Of a stretch of 64,000 nucleotides of DNA, positions 34,671 through 43,063 are shown in pieces (the stretch's first letter is position 1; each line of letters opens with the position of its first letter). The notes beneath the pieces were generated by a model. That model made no database searches. It was not told the DNA's origin and worked only from the letters and a program-made list of their open reading frames with translations. The stretch is from NCBI GenBank assembly GCA_003446375.1, contig DMAW01000117.1, forward strand, positions 1 through 64,000, read 5' to 3'. Both the position numbers and the translations under genes were made by a program. This DNA comes from Eubacteriaceae bacterium. Lineage in GTDB: Bacteria; Bacillota; Clostridia; Eubacteriales; Alkalibacteraceae.

Positions 34671-34699
34671 ATTATATCACCTTTTGAACATTTGTGCAA
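34671..34699 (-). promoter_or_regulatory. tal promoter
   Basis: Minus strand TTGCAC, 17-nt spacer, TATAAT, 22 nt before the start codon. Confidence 0.65.
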
Positions 34700-34822
34700 T
34701 AATGAAATAATGACTCGTGCTGAATTTCTTGTTTTTAAAATCCTTGCCTGGGTAATAAGTTATATATGAAGGAATTTAAGGTCATTGCAAATTTATAAAC
34801 AAAAATCGAAAGGATGATAACT

Positions 34823-35365
34823 GTGAGCATATACGATATTAAAGTCACAACGATAGACGGCGAGGAGACCACTATAGAAAAGTATAAAGGAAAAGTTCTT
34901 CTGGTAGTCAATACTGCCAGCAAGTGCGGGTTCACTCCTCAATACGAAGGTCTTGAAGCCTTGTATCAAAGCCTGGGAAATGAGGATTTTGAGATTCTTG
35001 GATTCCCAAGCAACCAGTTTAATGAAGAGCCAGGAAGCAATGAAGATATCAAGAGCTTCTGCCAGCTTAATTACGGGGTTACCTTTCCTCTTTTTGAAAA
35101 AGTAGATGTACGAGGCAAAAACGTCCACCCTCTATTTGCTCATCTAACTGAAAAAGCTCCTTTTAGGGGCTGGGATCTTTCCGATGAGGTACAAAAGAAG
35201 TTTCACGATATAAATGCAGAGCGCTACCCTGAATTTGTTGAAGGGGGAAGCATAAAATGGAATTTCACCAAGTTTCTCATCGATCGGAAAGGAAATGTCG
35301 TGCAACGCTTCGATTCTTGGGTGGAACCGGAAGACATTGCAGATTCTATACGAAAATTGATTTAA
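34823..35365 (+). CDS. Glutathione peroxidase family (thiol peroxidase, BsaA-like), Cys form
   Basis: 180 aa from GTG at 34823, because AAAGGA is 8 nt upstream and the resulting M-S-I-Y-D start is the family norm; ATG at 34814 overlaps that site. Active site N-T-A-S-K-C-G-F-T near residue 33 with Cys where selenocysteine may occur, the Q-F tetrad residue in F-P-S-N-Q-F near 70, and W-N-F-T-K-F near 154. Reduces peroxides, most likely with thioredoxin in Firmicutes. A thioredoxin-like gene lies beyond the intron, 1.9 kb away. Confidence 0.94.
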   Translation: MSIYDIKVTTIDGEETTIEKYKGKVLLVVNTASKCGFTPQYEGLEALYQSLGNEDFEILGFPSNQFNEEPGSNEDIKSFCQLNYGVTFPLFEKVDVRGKNVHPLFAHLTEKAPFRGWDLSDEVQKKFHDINAERYPEFVEGGSIKWNFTKFLIDRKGNVVQRFDSWVEPEDIADSIRKLI

Positions 35366-35373
35366 AAAATCGA

Positions 35374-37241
35374 GTAGGAAGATAATCATTAACTGATTAT
35401 CTGTCCTCTCACACCACCGTACGTACGGTTCCGTATACGGCGGTTCAATCTTATACTAAATATGAACTAACTGATATTGGTCTAGTAGCGATACTAGACC
35501 AAATTTCTTTAGTCTTTCATTTGTAATCGCTCTATGCAAAATAAATGACCTTGCAACTCTAGCATATCCCTTTCGGGTATTTGCCCATTCCCATGCTTTT
35601 CCTTTGGGAATTCCAAGTTTCTGCAGGTTCTTATATTTAGTTTTGACCTTTTTCCATTGTTTCCATATACACATCCTTAGACGAAATCTTATGTGCTCAT
35701 CTAATTCCATGCACATCTTTTTCATTTGACCGATTTTAAAATAATTTACCCAACCCACAATTAGCTGTTTTAGTTTTATTACTCTATATGAGGTACTCAC
35801 TCCCCAGCTTCTCGATGTTAATTGTTTCAGTTTCTCTTTTAATTTCTTAACTGAAATCTGATGTGGCTTTGCTTTGAATTGATGGCTAAATGTATCATAG
35901 TAAAACCCAAACCCTAGATATTTAATTCCATTCGGTCTGTCTACTTTACTCTTTGTTACGTTTACTTTTAGTCCTAATTTTTCTTCAAGAAACTTCGTGA
36001 CACTAGCCATAACTCTGTTTGCTGATTTCTCACTTTTGGTGAGTATAATGCAATCATCTGCATATCTTACAAAGTTAAGCCCTCTTACTTCCAGTTCCTT
36101 ATCTAATTCATTTAGCATTACATTGCTAAGTAGTGGTGACAAGTTTCCACCTTGAGGTGTTCCAATGATTGTATCTTTATACTCATCATCTATCATCACT
36201 CCACTTACTAAGAACTTTCTGATAAGTGATATGACATCACCATCCTTTATCGTTCTTGATATGATGTTCATCAGCTTATCATGGTTTAGTGTATCAAAGA
36301 ACTTTTCTAAGTCTATATCTACTACCCACGAATATCCATCATTCATCATATCTAAGCATTTCATAATAGCCATTTCTGCACATCTACTTGGTCTAAAACC
36401 ATAACTATTGTCGTGAAATTGTTCTTCATAAATAGGCGTTAGTACTTGTGCTATTGCTTGTTGAATAAATCGGTCTGTTACTGTTGGAACTCCTAAGTTT
36501 CTAACTCCACCGTCTGGTTTTGGTATTTCTACACGTCTTACTGGTTGAGGTTTATACTTTCTCTTTCTTATTTGTTCCTTGATACGTTCGCCATTTGCTT
36601 TCAGATGTTCATTAAGTTCGTTGACTTTCATTCCGTCAATTCCCTCTGCACCTTTATTGCGTTTGACTTGCAAAAACGCTTCATTCAGATTTTCTGAACT
36701 CAGTATCTGCTTTAATAAACTATCAATTTTCACATTCGCTACCTCCATTCTTTTCGTGGTATCTTTGCCATCGCCATATGCTTTTGCATAGAGTGTAATT
36801 GCACCTGATGTTTGCATTGATACGCAATCACGATTTTAGTAACTGATAAGATTGTTCAGCCCTTCGCTCTTTCTAAGTTTCCCTAGACATCATCACTACT
36901 ATGGCTTCTGCTGACTTCTCACATCTCACTCTTGTATCACTACAAGTATTTGGTATAAGGTGTGAGACCTCCCCAGTTAAGAACGAACTCTTTCCCTCCA
37001 TCTATCTGCCACATTTACAATCCATAATTATTTCAGTAGTATAGGACTTCAGTTTGTTATGCAACCTTATCCATTATGAACTGCCTTATATGTGATTTCT
37101 GTCCGTCAGACCAGAGGTTTGCCTCCCACTTCCTTCAGATTCCATCTCACGATGGACACCCTTGTGCTTGACTATGTGTTTCCTACTACAAAGGCACACT
37201 CGAGACTTTCACTCGTAAGAGTTCGCCCATGCTGGGCGAAC
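35374..37241 (-). mobile_element. Group II intron, apparently full length, with reverse transcriptase
   Basis: About 1868 nt. The 5' end is placed at GUUCGCCC...GGGCGAAC (minus strand, 37241), a near-consensus group II start; the 3' end at CCUAC (35374). Domain V (CCGUAUACGGAACCG...CGUACGGUGG, 35403-35446) and domain VI (GGA-c-AGAUAAUCA/UGAUUAUCU-UCC with a bulged A) precede it. The RT gene occupies domain IV. It lies immediately downstream of the rho-independent terminator of the thioredoxin-like gene, a preference known for class C introns. Exon junctions are inferred, not measured. Confidence 0.88.
35456..36730 (-). CDS. ltrA: Group II intron reverse transcriptase/maturase
   Basis: 424 aa from GTG at 36730, preceded by GGAGG at 8 nt; a frame open to 36817 gives the longer version often annotated. 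RT motifs in order: R-N-K-G-A-E-G-I-D-G-M, R-R-V-E-I-P-K-P-D-G-G, S-Y-G-F-R-P-S-R, D-I-D-L-E-K-F-F-D, G-T-P-Q-G-G, catalytic Y-A-D-D near residue 228, then the maturase domain with W-V-N-Y-F-K. No HNH endonuclease domain at the end, as in class C-like introns. Splices and remobilises its own intron. Appears intact. Confidence 0.96.
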   Translation of the reverse strand, partial: KIDSLLKQILSSENLNEAFLQVKRNKGAEGIDGMKVNELNEHLKANGERIKEQIRKRKYKPQPVRRVEIPKPDGGVRNLGVPTVTDRFIQQAIAQVLTPIYEEQFHDNSYGFRPSRCAEMAIMKCLDMMNDGYSWVVDIDLEKFFDTLNHDKLMNIISRTIKDGDVISLIRKFLVSGVMIDDEYKDTIIGTPQGGNLSPLLSNVMLNELDKELEVRGLNFVRYADDCIILTKSEKSANRVMASVTKFLEEKLGLKVNVTKSKVDRPNGIKYLGFGFYYDTFSHQFKAKPHQISVKKLKEKLKQLTSRSWGVSTSYRVIKLKQLIVGWVNYFKIGQMKKMCMELDEHIRFRLRMCIWKQWKKVKTKYKNLQKLGIPKGKAWEWANTRKGYARVARSFILHRAITNERLKKFGLVSLLDQYQLVHI

Positions 37242-37276
37242 ATAAAAGAGGTATCTGATTAATTTCAGACACCTCT
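37242..37276 (-). terminator. Terminator of the thioredoxin-permease operon, at the intron insertion point
   Basis: Minus strand AGAGGUGUCUGA, 6-nt loop, UCAGAUACCUCU then UUUAU; the intron begins at the next base. A second CACCTCTTTTA copy lies at 37277-37290. Confidence 0.88.
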
Positions 37277-37289
37277 GACACCTCTTTTA

Positions 37290-37520
37290 TTAGCCTAAAA
37301 ATTTTTTTATGTCTTTGCTTTTGGCCACCTTGCCTGCCACTACGACTTTTCCGTTTACCACCAACGCCGGCGTGTTCATCACTCCATATGATGCTATATC
37401 CTTAAGGTCAGTGACTTTTTCAATCTGCACATCAAGCCCCATCTCTTCCACAGCTTTCTTCGCCTCGGCCTCAAGCTTGTTGCACTTTGTGCATCCGGTT
37501 CCCAACACTTTAACTTCCAT
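37290..37520 (-). CDS. Small thioredoxin-like redox protein
   Basis: 76 aa from ATG at 37520 (AAGGG upstream; ATG at 37538 is an alternative). Thioredoxin_3 type: V-K-V-L-G-T-G-C-T-K-C-N with a C-x-x-C active site at about residues 10-13, and the cis-proline segment N-T-P-A-L-V-V-N-G-K. Such 75-80 aa proteins regularly follow DUF318/ArsP-type permeases, as here (37 nt after it), and may pass electrons or metal ions to it. Confidence 0.93.
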   Translation of the reverse strand: MEVKVLGTGCTKCNKLEAEAKKAVEEMGLDVQIEKVTDLKDIASYGVMNTPALVVNGKVVVAGKVAKSKDIKKFLG

Positions 37521-37557
37521 CCATATCCATCCCTTCAATCAATATTTGTATTTAAAG

Positions 37558-38562
37558 TCAAATCAGCAAGAATGCAAATGCATTAAAGCCATACCCAATT
37601 ATCACTATTCCTATGGTAACCATAACCGTAAAAAATATCAACAGCTTTCTTTTGACTACCTTGCTCAGCATGATAAGGGAAGGAAGGCTCAGGGCTGTTA
37701 CTGCCATCATGAACGATAATACCGTTCCAATTCCGACACCTTTTAAGAACAAGGCCTCAGCTATAGGCAATGTTCCGAATATATCAGCATACATCGGAAC
37801 TCCTATCACCGTAGCTATCAAGACGCTTACGGGGTTGTTGCTGCCCAAGGCCGTCTCCACTACGCTTTGGGGAATCCAGTTGTGTATAAGGGCTCCTATT
37901 CCTACGCCGATCAAAACGTACTTCCACACCCTGTTGACTATATCTTTTACCTGCTCAACTCCAAACTCGACTCTTTGGGCTACAGTCATTTCTTCTTGCG
38001 TGACATCGGTGCTTTCAATCTCCTTGACGTAGCTTTCTACGTACTTTTCCATGCCGGCCTTATCTATCAACGCTCCACCGATTACGGCAAGAACCAACCC
38101 TACGACAACATAAGCAAGGGCTACTTTTGGCCCAAAAAACGACATCAGTATGATTATGCTGGCTAAATCCACCAAAGGTGAAGATATCAAAAAAGAAAAT
38201 GTAATCCCGATGGGAAGCCCTGCAGATGTAAATCCGATAAACAGCGGAATGCTGGAACAACTGCAAAAGGGAGTTATCGTGCCGAGAAGCGCTCCTAAAA
38301 CATTTCCCTTTATACCCTTTATATTGCCCAAGATCTTCTTGGTCCTTTCAGGTGGAAAGAAGCTTTGAATGTAGGATACACCAAAGATCAATACCGATAA
38401 AAGCAGGAATATCTTTACAGTATCGTAAAAGAAAAAGTGAAGGCTTCCCCCTAATCGATCGGTTATCTCCAAACCGAATAACCGATTGAGAATAAACTCC
38501 ACCCCATCGTAGAGCCACTCCATCTTTAAAAATTGTCTGTTGAAAAAATCGAATAGATTCAT
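37558..38562 (-). CDS. DUF318/UPF0718 permease (ArsP/YraQ-like)
   Basis: 334 aa from ATG at 38562 with AAGGAG 7 nt upstream. About eight transmembrane helices in two halves, split by a soluble stretch (about residues 185-215). The signature P-F-C-S-C-S-S-I-P near residue 97 (Cys pair lining the transport path in ArsP) is present and the second half carries G-V-P-M-Y-A-D. ArsP exports trivalent organoarsenicals; other members have unknown substrates. An ArsR-like operator covers the promoter, supporting metal(loid) or thiol-stress induction. Confidence 0.88.
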   Translation of the reverse strand: MNLFDFFNRQFLKMEWLYDGVEFILNRLFGLEITDRLGGSLHFFFYDTVKIFLLLSVLIFGVSYIQSFFPPERTKKILGNIKGIKGNVLGALLGTITPFCSCSSIPLFIGFTSAGLPIGITFSFLISSPLVDLASIIILMSFFGPKVALAYVVVGLVLAVIGGALIDKAGMEKYVESYVKEIESTDVTQEEMTVAQRVEFGVEQVKDIVNRVWKYVLIGVGIGALIHNWIPQSVVETALGSNNPVSVLIATVIGVPMYADIFGTLPIAEALFLKGVGIGTVLSFMMAVTALSLPSLIMLSKVVKRKLLIFFTVMVTIGIVIIGYGFNAFAFLLI

Positions 38563-38576
38563 ATAAATTCTCCTTG

Positions 38577-38602
38577 TATGCGTATATGAGTATATTTGCA
38601 TA
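38577..38602 (-). promoter_or_regulatory. Candidate ArsR/SmtB-type operator
   Basis: Imperfect palindrome TATGCGTATAT-gagt-ATATTTGCATA (9 of 11 pairs match), directly downstream of the -10 box and upstream of the ribosome site. Its size and A+T-rich ATAT character fit ArsR-family operators. No ArsR-like gene is in the window. Confidence 0.55.
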
Positions 38603-38606
38603 ACTA

Positions 38607-38635
38607 AATATATCATCTAATCTAAGCATTGTCAA
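38607..38635 (-). promoter_or_regulatory. Promoter of the permease-thioredoxin operon
   Basis: Minus strand TTGACA, 17-nt spacer, TATATT; near-consensus, so repression by the adjacent palindrome would make sense. Confidence 0.75.
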
Positions 38636-38717
38636 TACTAAACCATTGATTTATAATTAGTAGGAATATTGATTTTAAAAACGTCTTTTAATATTACCCG
38701 TTGAAATGGAGAACATA

Positions 38718-39587
38718 ATGAATAAGCCAAGAAAAATAGACCTGTTCATCAGATCTGCAATTAAAAATCATACATCATTTCGGTGCCCAAAATGCCGATT
38801 AAAAATGACCGTGAAAGAAAAGAGCCTTTCATGCGAAAACAGCCACTCCTTTAATATTTCAAAAAAAGGTTATGTGAACCTGCTGCTTTCTGCACACGAC
38901 TCAATATACAGCAAAGCTCTGTTTGAAGCACGACGTAAGACAACAGAGGCAGGGGTTTTTGATCCAATTATAAATGCTGTGGCCGACATGATAAATGACG
39001 ATCACCTCTCTGAAAAAATCAGCATTCTCGATGCCGGATGCGGCGAAGGAAGCATAAGCTCTAAAATATACTCCCATCTTAATTTTAAAGAAGTTGAATT
39101 TCATGGCATAGACATCTCCAAAGAGGGAATCGCCCTTGCCGGAAACTGCGAGCTGCCCATACTTTGGAGCGTTGGGGACCTCTCTATCCTTCCCTACCAA
39201 GACCATATATTTGATTTGGTCCTAAATATACTTTCTCCATCCAATTATTCTGAATTTTTCAGAGTTATGAAAAAAAACGCTCTGATCATAAAAATCGTTC
39301 CGGGAACCGACTACCTTAGAGAGTTCAGGGATATCTTGTTTGCAGGCTCCAATAAGGCTTCTTACTCCAACGAAAGGGTAAAAAGCTTATTTAAAAACAA
39401 TGTGTATGAGTTTAATTCTCAAAGGATTTGCTATACCTTTTCTCCTGATGAAAGACAGCTTCAAAATCTGATAGATATGACTCCTTTATTGATAGATAGA
39501 AGTCCCGACGCCAAAGAAGTTGAAAAATTAAAAAAAATCCAAGCTATCAGCCTGGATTACGAAATACTCACCGGAAGAAAGGCTTAA
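38718..39587 (+). CDS. rlmA: RlmA-family 23S rRNA (guanine-N1)-methyltransferase
   Basis: 289 aa from ATG at 38718 with GGAG 8 nt upstream. N-terminal zinc ribbon C-P-K-C ... C-x4-H (about residues 22-42) followed by K-K-G-Y-V-N-L-L, the RlmA hallmark, then a SAM-binding motif L-D-A-G-C-G-E-G near 97. Methylates G745 or G748 of 23S rRNA; the two cannot be told apart here. RlmA-II changes macrolide (tylosin) sensitivity in some bacteria. Lone gene with its own terminator. Confidence 0.9.
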   Translation: MNKPRKIDLFIRSAIKNHTSFRCPKCRLKMTVKEKSLSCENSHSFNISKKGYVNLLLSAHDSIYSKALFEARRKTTEAGVFDPIINAVADMINDDHLSEKISILDAGCGEGSISSKIYSHLNFKEVEFHGIDISKEGIALAGNCELPILWSVGDLSILPYQDHIFDLVLNILSPSNYSEFFRVMKKNALIIKIVPGTDYLREFRDILFAGSNKASYSNERVKSLFKNNVYEFNSQRICYTFSPDERQLQNLIDMTPLLIDRSPDAKEVEKLKKIQAISLDYEILTGRKA

Positions 39588-39608
39588 TCTTTCTTCCGGT
39601 ATTTTTTA
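39570..39608 (+). terminator. rlmA terminator
   Basis: Stem ACCGGAAGAAAG/CTTTCTTCCGGT with 7-nt loop overlapping the rlmA stop, followed by ATTTTTT. Confidence 0.9.
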
Positions 39609-39610
39609 TA

Positions 39611-40816
39611 TTATTTTGTCATGCTCTCTACAGCTTTTAAAAATTGTATATCCTTATCCAAGCTATAATCCTCAGAATACATGAATTCTTCGTCGATTTC
39701 TACTGTTATATCAGGTTCTATCCCTGTTCCGTGAATATTTCGTCCATTTGGAGTGAAGTATTCCGATATCGTTATCTTATATCCTGTTCCATCCTTAAAA
39801 TCGCTCATCCTTTGAACGATGCCTTTTCCAAAAGAGGTAGTTCCTACAACAACCCCTTCGCCGGTATCCTGCAACGCTCCTGCAAATATCTCCGAAGCGC
39901 TCGCTGACCCTTCATTGATGATCACAGCCATGGGAATATCCAGCTTCTGCCTGTCTGTAGACCTTTCGTATTCTCTGTTCCCCTGCTTGTCTTCAGTGTA
40001 GACAATAACGGATTCACCCATTATTCTATCTAGCATCTCTACGACCACGTTCATCATTCCTCCGGGATTGTCTCTTAAGTCAAATACTATTCCCTTTACA
40101 TCTTGGTCTAAAAGCTCATTTAGCTGTTTTTCGAATTCTTCATATGTATATGGTTCAAACTGGGTTATGGCCATATAACCGATGTCTTCATAAACTTGGC
40201 TGGATACACTGGTCATTATGATTTCCTCTCTTGTGATAGCTATATCTATCTCTTCTTCAGAGTTTTTCTTCAAGACCGTTATTTCAACCTGTGTCCCTTC
40301 ATCTCCTTTGATCAGCGAGACTACTTCTTCCAGGTTCAACCCTTTGATTCCTTTGCCGTCAACTGCCGTTATGATATCCCCGGATGCAAGCCCGGCTTTT
40401 TGTCCCGGAGATCCCTCTATAGGAGAAACCACAGTCACATGGTCATCTTCACTCATGGTGACTACGACTCCGATGCCTACATAGCTGCCTTCAAGCTGTT
40501 CCATATAAGTAGAAAACTGATCTTGATCGTAATATGCAGTGTACGGATCTCCGACTGCATCGAACATCCCTGCTAAAGCTCCATCAAGCAGGTCTTGCTC
40601 CTCAACATCTTTGTAATATGATGTTTGAATTTCATTTTTAAGATACAGCATCTTGTTTATGAAATCCGCTGTGTGGGCATCCTTTGCCTGTATGATTACC
40701 TTGTCTCCTACGGCTATCGTTATAAGATTGGTAAAAAAGAAGGTGGCGATATTTGAAACTATAAGTACTGCAATAAAAATAAGCACGTACCATTTTTTAT
40801 TATTGTTCTTATTCAT
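39611..40816 (-). CDS. ctpA: C-terminal processing peptidase (S41)
   Basis: 401 aa from ATG at 40816 (AAGGAG). N-terminal transmembrane anchor (residues 8-27), a PDZ domain (G-I-G-V-V-V near 102; P-G-Q-K-A-G-L-A-S-G-D), then the S41 core with D-L-R-D-N-P-G-G, catalytic Ser in E-G-S-A-S-A-S-E near 302 and Lys in G-K-G-I-V-Q near 327. Acts outside the membrane on C-termini of exported proteins; in Bacilli and Proteobacteria such proteases trim or degrade cell-wall hydrolases. Its place after ftsEX and the M23 peptidase fits that role. Confidence 0.95.
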   Translation of the reverse strand: MNKNNNKKWYVLIFIAVLIVSNIATFFFTNLITIAVGDKVIIQAKDAHTADFINKMLYLKNEIQTSYYKDVEEQDLLDGALAGMFDAVGDPYTAYYDQDQFSTYMEQLEGSYVGIGVVVTMSEDDHVTVVSPIEGSPGQKAGLASGDIITAVDGKGIKGLNLEEVVSLIKGDEGTQVEITVLKKNSEEEIDIAITREEIIMTSVSSQVYEDIGYMAITQFEPYTYEEFEKQLNELLDQDVKGIVFDLRDNPGGMMNVVVEMLDRIMGESVIVYTEDKQGNREYERSTDRQKLDIPMAVIINEGSASASEIFAGALQDTGEGVVVGTTSFGKGIVQRMSDFKDGTGYKITISEYFTPNGRNIHGTGIEPDITVEIDEEFMYSEDYSLDKDIQFLKAVESMTK

Positions 40817-40918
40817 ATCAGTCTCCTTGATTATAAATTGGCTTACTTTCCATTGTAACACATAAGCTTTAAATTTTATTAAAAAGATTAAAGCTAAAAT
40901 CGAAGTGAATGTGAACAG

Positions 40919-40947
40919 AAAAAAATCGGGAGAGCTTCCCGATTTTT
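40919..40947 (-). terminator. Terminator of the ftsEX-M23 unit
   Basis: Stem AAAAATCGGGA/TCCCGATTTTT with a 4-nt loop, 6 nt past the M23 stop; T-rich on both strands. Confidence 0.88.
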
Positions 40948-40952
40948 GATAT

Positions 40953-42152
40953 TTATGGGGATACGTACTTAAGGGGATTTACAGTACTTCCGTTAATACG
41001 TATTTCAAAGTGCAGATGGATTCCCGTAGATGTTCCGGTTGTTCCCACTTCGCCTAGTGGAGTCCCAGGACTTAATTTTTGGCCTGCACTAACGTATCTT
41101 CTAGCAAGATGACCGTATAGTGCAGAAACTTTGTTTCCATTATCATCCAAACCAAGATCTATAACTATGTAATTCCCATATCCTGTCAACACCGTTTTGT
41201 ATTTGTTTTCTTTCGAATCCCAAATTGTTTTGGTCTGTGCTCCGGAAAAAACAACTTCACCAAAACCAACTGCAATTGCGTCAAATCCTCTTCTGCCCTG
41301 AGTGCTTATGTCGATTCCTGAATGAAATTTTCTTGTTCCATGTATTGGATGAATCCTCCAGCCATATGGTGAACTTATCCTGCTCACTCCGGGAACCGGC
41401 CAACTATAAACGCTGTTGACTTTTTCATTTACATTTTGCTTGGACATTATTTCATTTTTTATCTTATTAGACTCGGCCTCTAAAGTTTTTTGTTCTTCTT
41501 CCAACAATCTTGCATTGCTGTTAAGCTCGCTGACGTAGCTTTCTCTGCTGACGATTACCTGATCCATGCTGGATTTTTGCCTTCTGGCCTCGTTTTGTTT
41601 TGCTATTATATTGTTCTTTTCAACTTCTATCTCTTCTTTTTTTACTTCTATTTCCTTTTCAGCCGCCTCGAGCTTTGCAAAGATCTCCTGGTCGTACTCG
41701 ATGACGGTTTTTATCATATCTATCTTGGATATCAAATCCCCAAAATCCTCAGCGCTGAAAAGTATCTCCATGTAGCTGCTCTCCCCGAACATGTACATGA
41801 CCCTGAGGCGTTCGTCTAAGACCTCTTTATATTCCTTACGCTCTTCCTCGGCTTTTTTAAGCTCTTCTCTTATTTTTATCAGCTTTGCCTCGGCAGCGTC
41901 CACATCTTTTTGCAGCTCTGCGATTGTTGTTTCTATTTTTGATATTTGGCTTTCTAACCTTCTGATTTCTTCAGTAACCTCTTCTAAAGTGGCCTTTGTA
42001 GTGTCGATTTTCTCTTGGGTCTCAGCCTTTTTGTCCTCTATTGATTCCAAGTCGTTTTTCAAATCGTCGACGGATTGAGCCGTAGCTGCCCCTGTCATAA
42101 AGGTCATGGTCATAAACAAAGCTAAAACAAAAGACAATATTTTCTTTTTCAA
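40953..42152 (-). CDS. Coiled-coil M23 (LytM) peptidase, FtsEX-partner type
   Basis: 399 aa. Signal peptide (K-K-K-I-L-S, hydrophobic, A-A-T-A-Q), then a long antiparallel coiled coil (about residues 28-260), then an M23 domain. The zinc ligands are kept: H-S-G-I-D near 280, Y-G-H-L near 346 and H-L-H-F-E near 377, so unlike E. coli EnvC, whose LytM domain is inactive, this one looks catalytically competent. Coiled-coil hydrolases of this kind are held in check by FtsX (PcsB, CwlO in Firmicutes). Encoded 14 nt after ftsX, strongly supporting that pairing. Confidence 0.93.
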   Translation of the reverse strand: MKKKILSFVLALFMTMTFMTGAATAQSVDDLKNDLESIEDKKAETQEKIDTTKATLEEVTEEIRRLESQISKIETTIAELQKDVDAAEAKLIKIREELKKAEEERKEYKEVLDERLRVMYMFGESSYMEILFSAEDFGDLISKIDMIKTVIEYDQEIFAKLEAAEKEIEVKKEEIEVEKNNIIAKQNEARRQKSSMDQVIVSRESYVSELNSNARLLEEEQKTLEAESNKIKNEIMSKQNVNEKVNSVYSWPVPGVSRISSPYGWRIHPIHGTRKFHSGIDISTQGRRGFDAIAVGFGEVVFSGAQTKTIWDSKENKYKTVLTGYGNYIVIDLGLDDNGNKVSALYGHLARRYVSAGQKLSPGTPLGEVGTTGTSTGIHLHFEIRINGSTVNPLKYVSP

Positions 42153-42166
42153 TGATTACTCCCCCT

Positions 42167-43063
42167 TTACACGTCCAAAAATTTAGTTATTGAAAACAGG
42201 CTGCCTGCCGCTCCTACAATCAACCCATATATCATAAAATACAAAGTAATAGACGGCAAAACCGCCTCAGGCGGTGCGAAGCTTACTCCCATGATCAGCG
42301 CGGACTGCCCGGATACCGCTCCCAACAGATAATAGTAGATGTTCCTTACAACTAAAATCGCCAAAACTGCTCCTGTAAGGCCCAGCACTCCACCTTCTAT
42401 TATAAACGGCACTCTTATGTACCAGTTGGTGGCACCTACGTATTTCATAATGCTTATCTCTTTTCTTCTAGAAAACACCGTAAGCTTTATCGTGTTATAG
42501 ATGATAAATACCGAAATGCCCGTCAAGATCAACAAAACCGCAAGGCTCAGCATATTGGTAAAATCGTTGAACTTCATCAATGCATCTACGTAGCCTTCTC
42601 CATAGTTTATATAATCTACCCCGTCAAGCTCAGATACGCTATCGCTTACTTCCTTGATTTCGGCAGCGTCGCTTACGCGCAGTATGAACGACTCAGGAAG
42701 AGGGTTGTCTCCTTCAAGCCCTTGCAAAATGCCCTGGTACTGTTCCAGGTTTTCAGACATTTTTTGAAGTGCTTCGTCTTTGGACTCAAACCTGATTTCG
42801 GTTATCCTTGAATCGGCCTTAAGCAGTTCTTCCAACTGATCTTTTTGTTCTTCAGTTGCGTCCTTTTCCACGAATACCTTAAGCTCCAGCTGACTTTCCA
42901 TATCGTTTGTCATATGCTGAATATTAAGGGCGATTACTAAAAATATGCCGAGTATTACCAACGCCGCTATGACTGACACTACCGAGGCTATGCTCATCAG
43001 GGTGTTCCTCTTTATGCTCCTAGCCGTGTCTCGGACGAAGTACTTAAATGTATGAATCTTCAC
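42167..43063 (-). CDS. ftsX: Cell-division ABC transporter permease FtsX
   Basis: 298 aa from GTG at 43063, preceded by AGGCGGG and giving the usual M-K-I-H-T-F-K-Y-F start (GTG at 43087 is less likely). Four transmembrane helices: one at about residues 25-45, a large extracellular loop (E-E-Q-K-D-Q-L-E-E-L, P-L-P-E-S-F) then three more. The loop binds the hydrolase partner. Overlaps ftsE by 20 nt. Not a transporter: it converts ATP hydrolysis into activation of wall hydrolases. Confidence 0.96.
   Translation of the reverse strand: MKIHTFKYFVRDTARSIKRNTLMSIASVVSVIAALVILGIFLVIALNIQHMTNDMESQLELKVFVEKDATEEQKDQLEELLKADSRITEIRFESKDEALQKMSENLEQYQGILQGLEGDNPLPESFILRVSDAAEIKEVSDSVSELDGVDYINYGEGYVDALMKFNDFTNMLSLAVLLILTGISVFIIYNTIKLTVFSRRKEISIMKYVGATNWYIRVPFIIEGGVLGLTGAVLAILVVRNIYYYLLGAVSGQSALIMGVSFAPPEAVLPSITLYFMIYGLIVGAAGSLFSITKFLDV

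Noticed and set aside
34823..35365. Selenocysteine version of glutathione peroxidase
   Set aside because: Active-site codon is TGC (Cys), no in-frame TGA.
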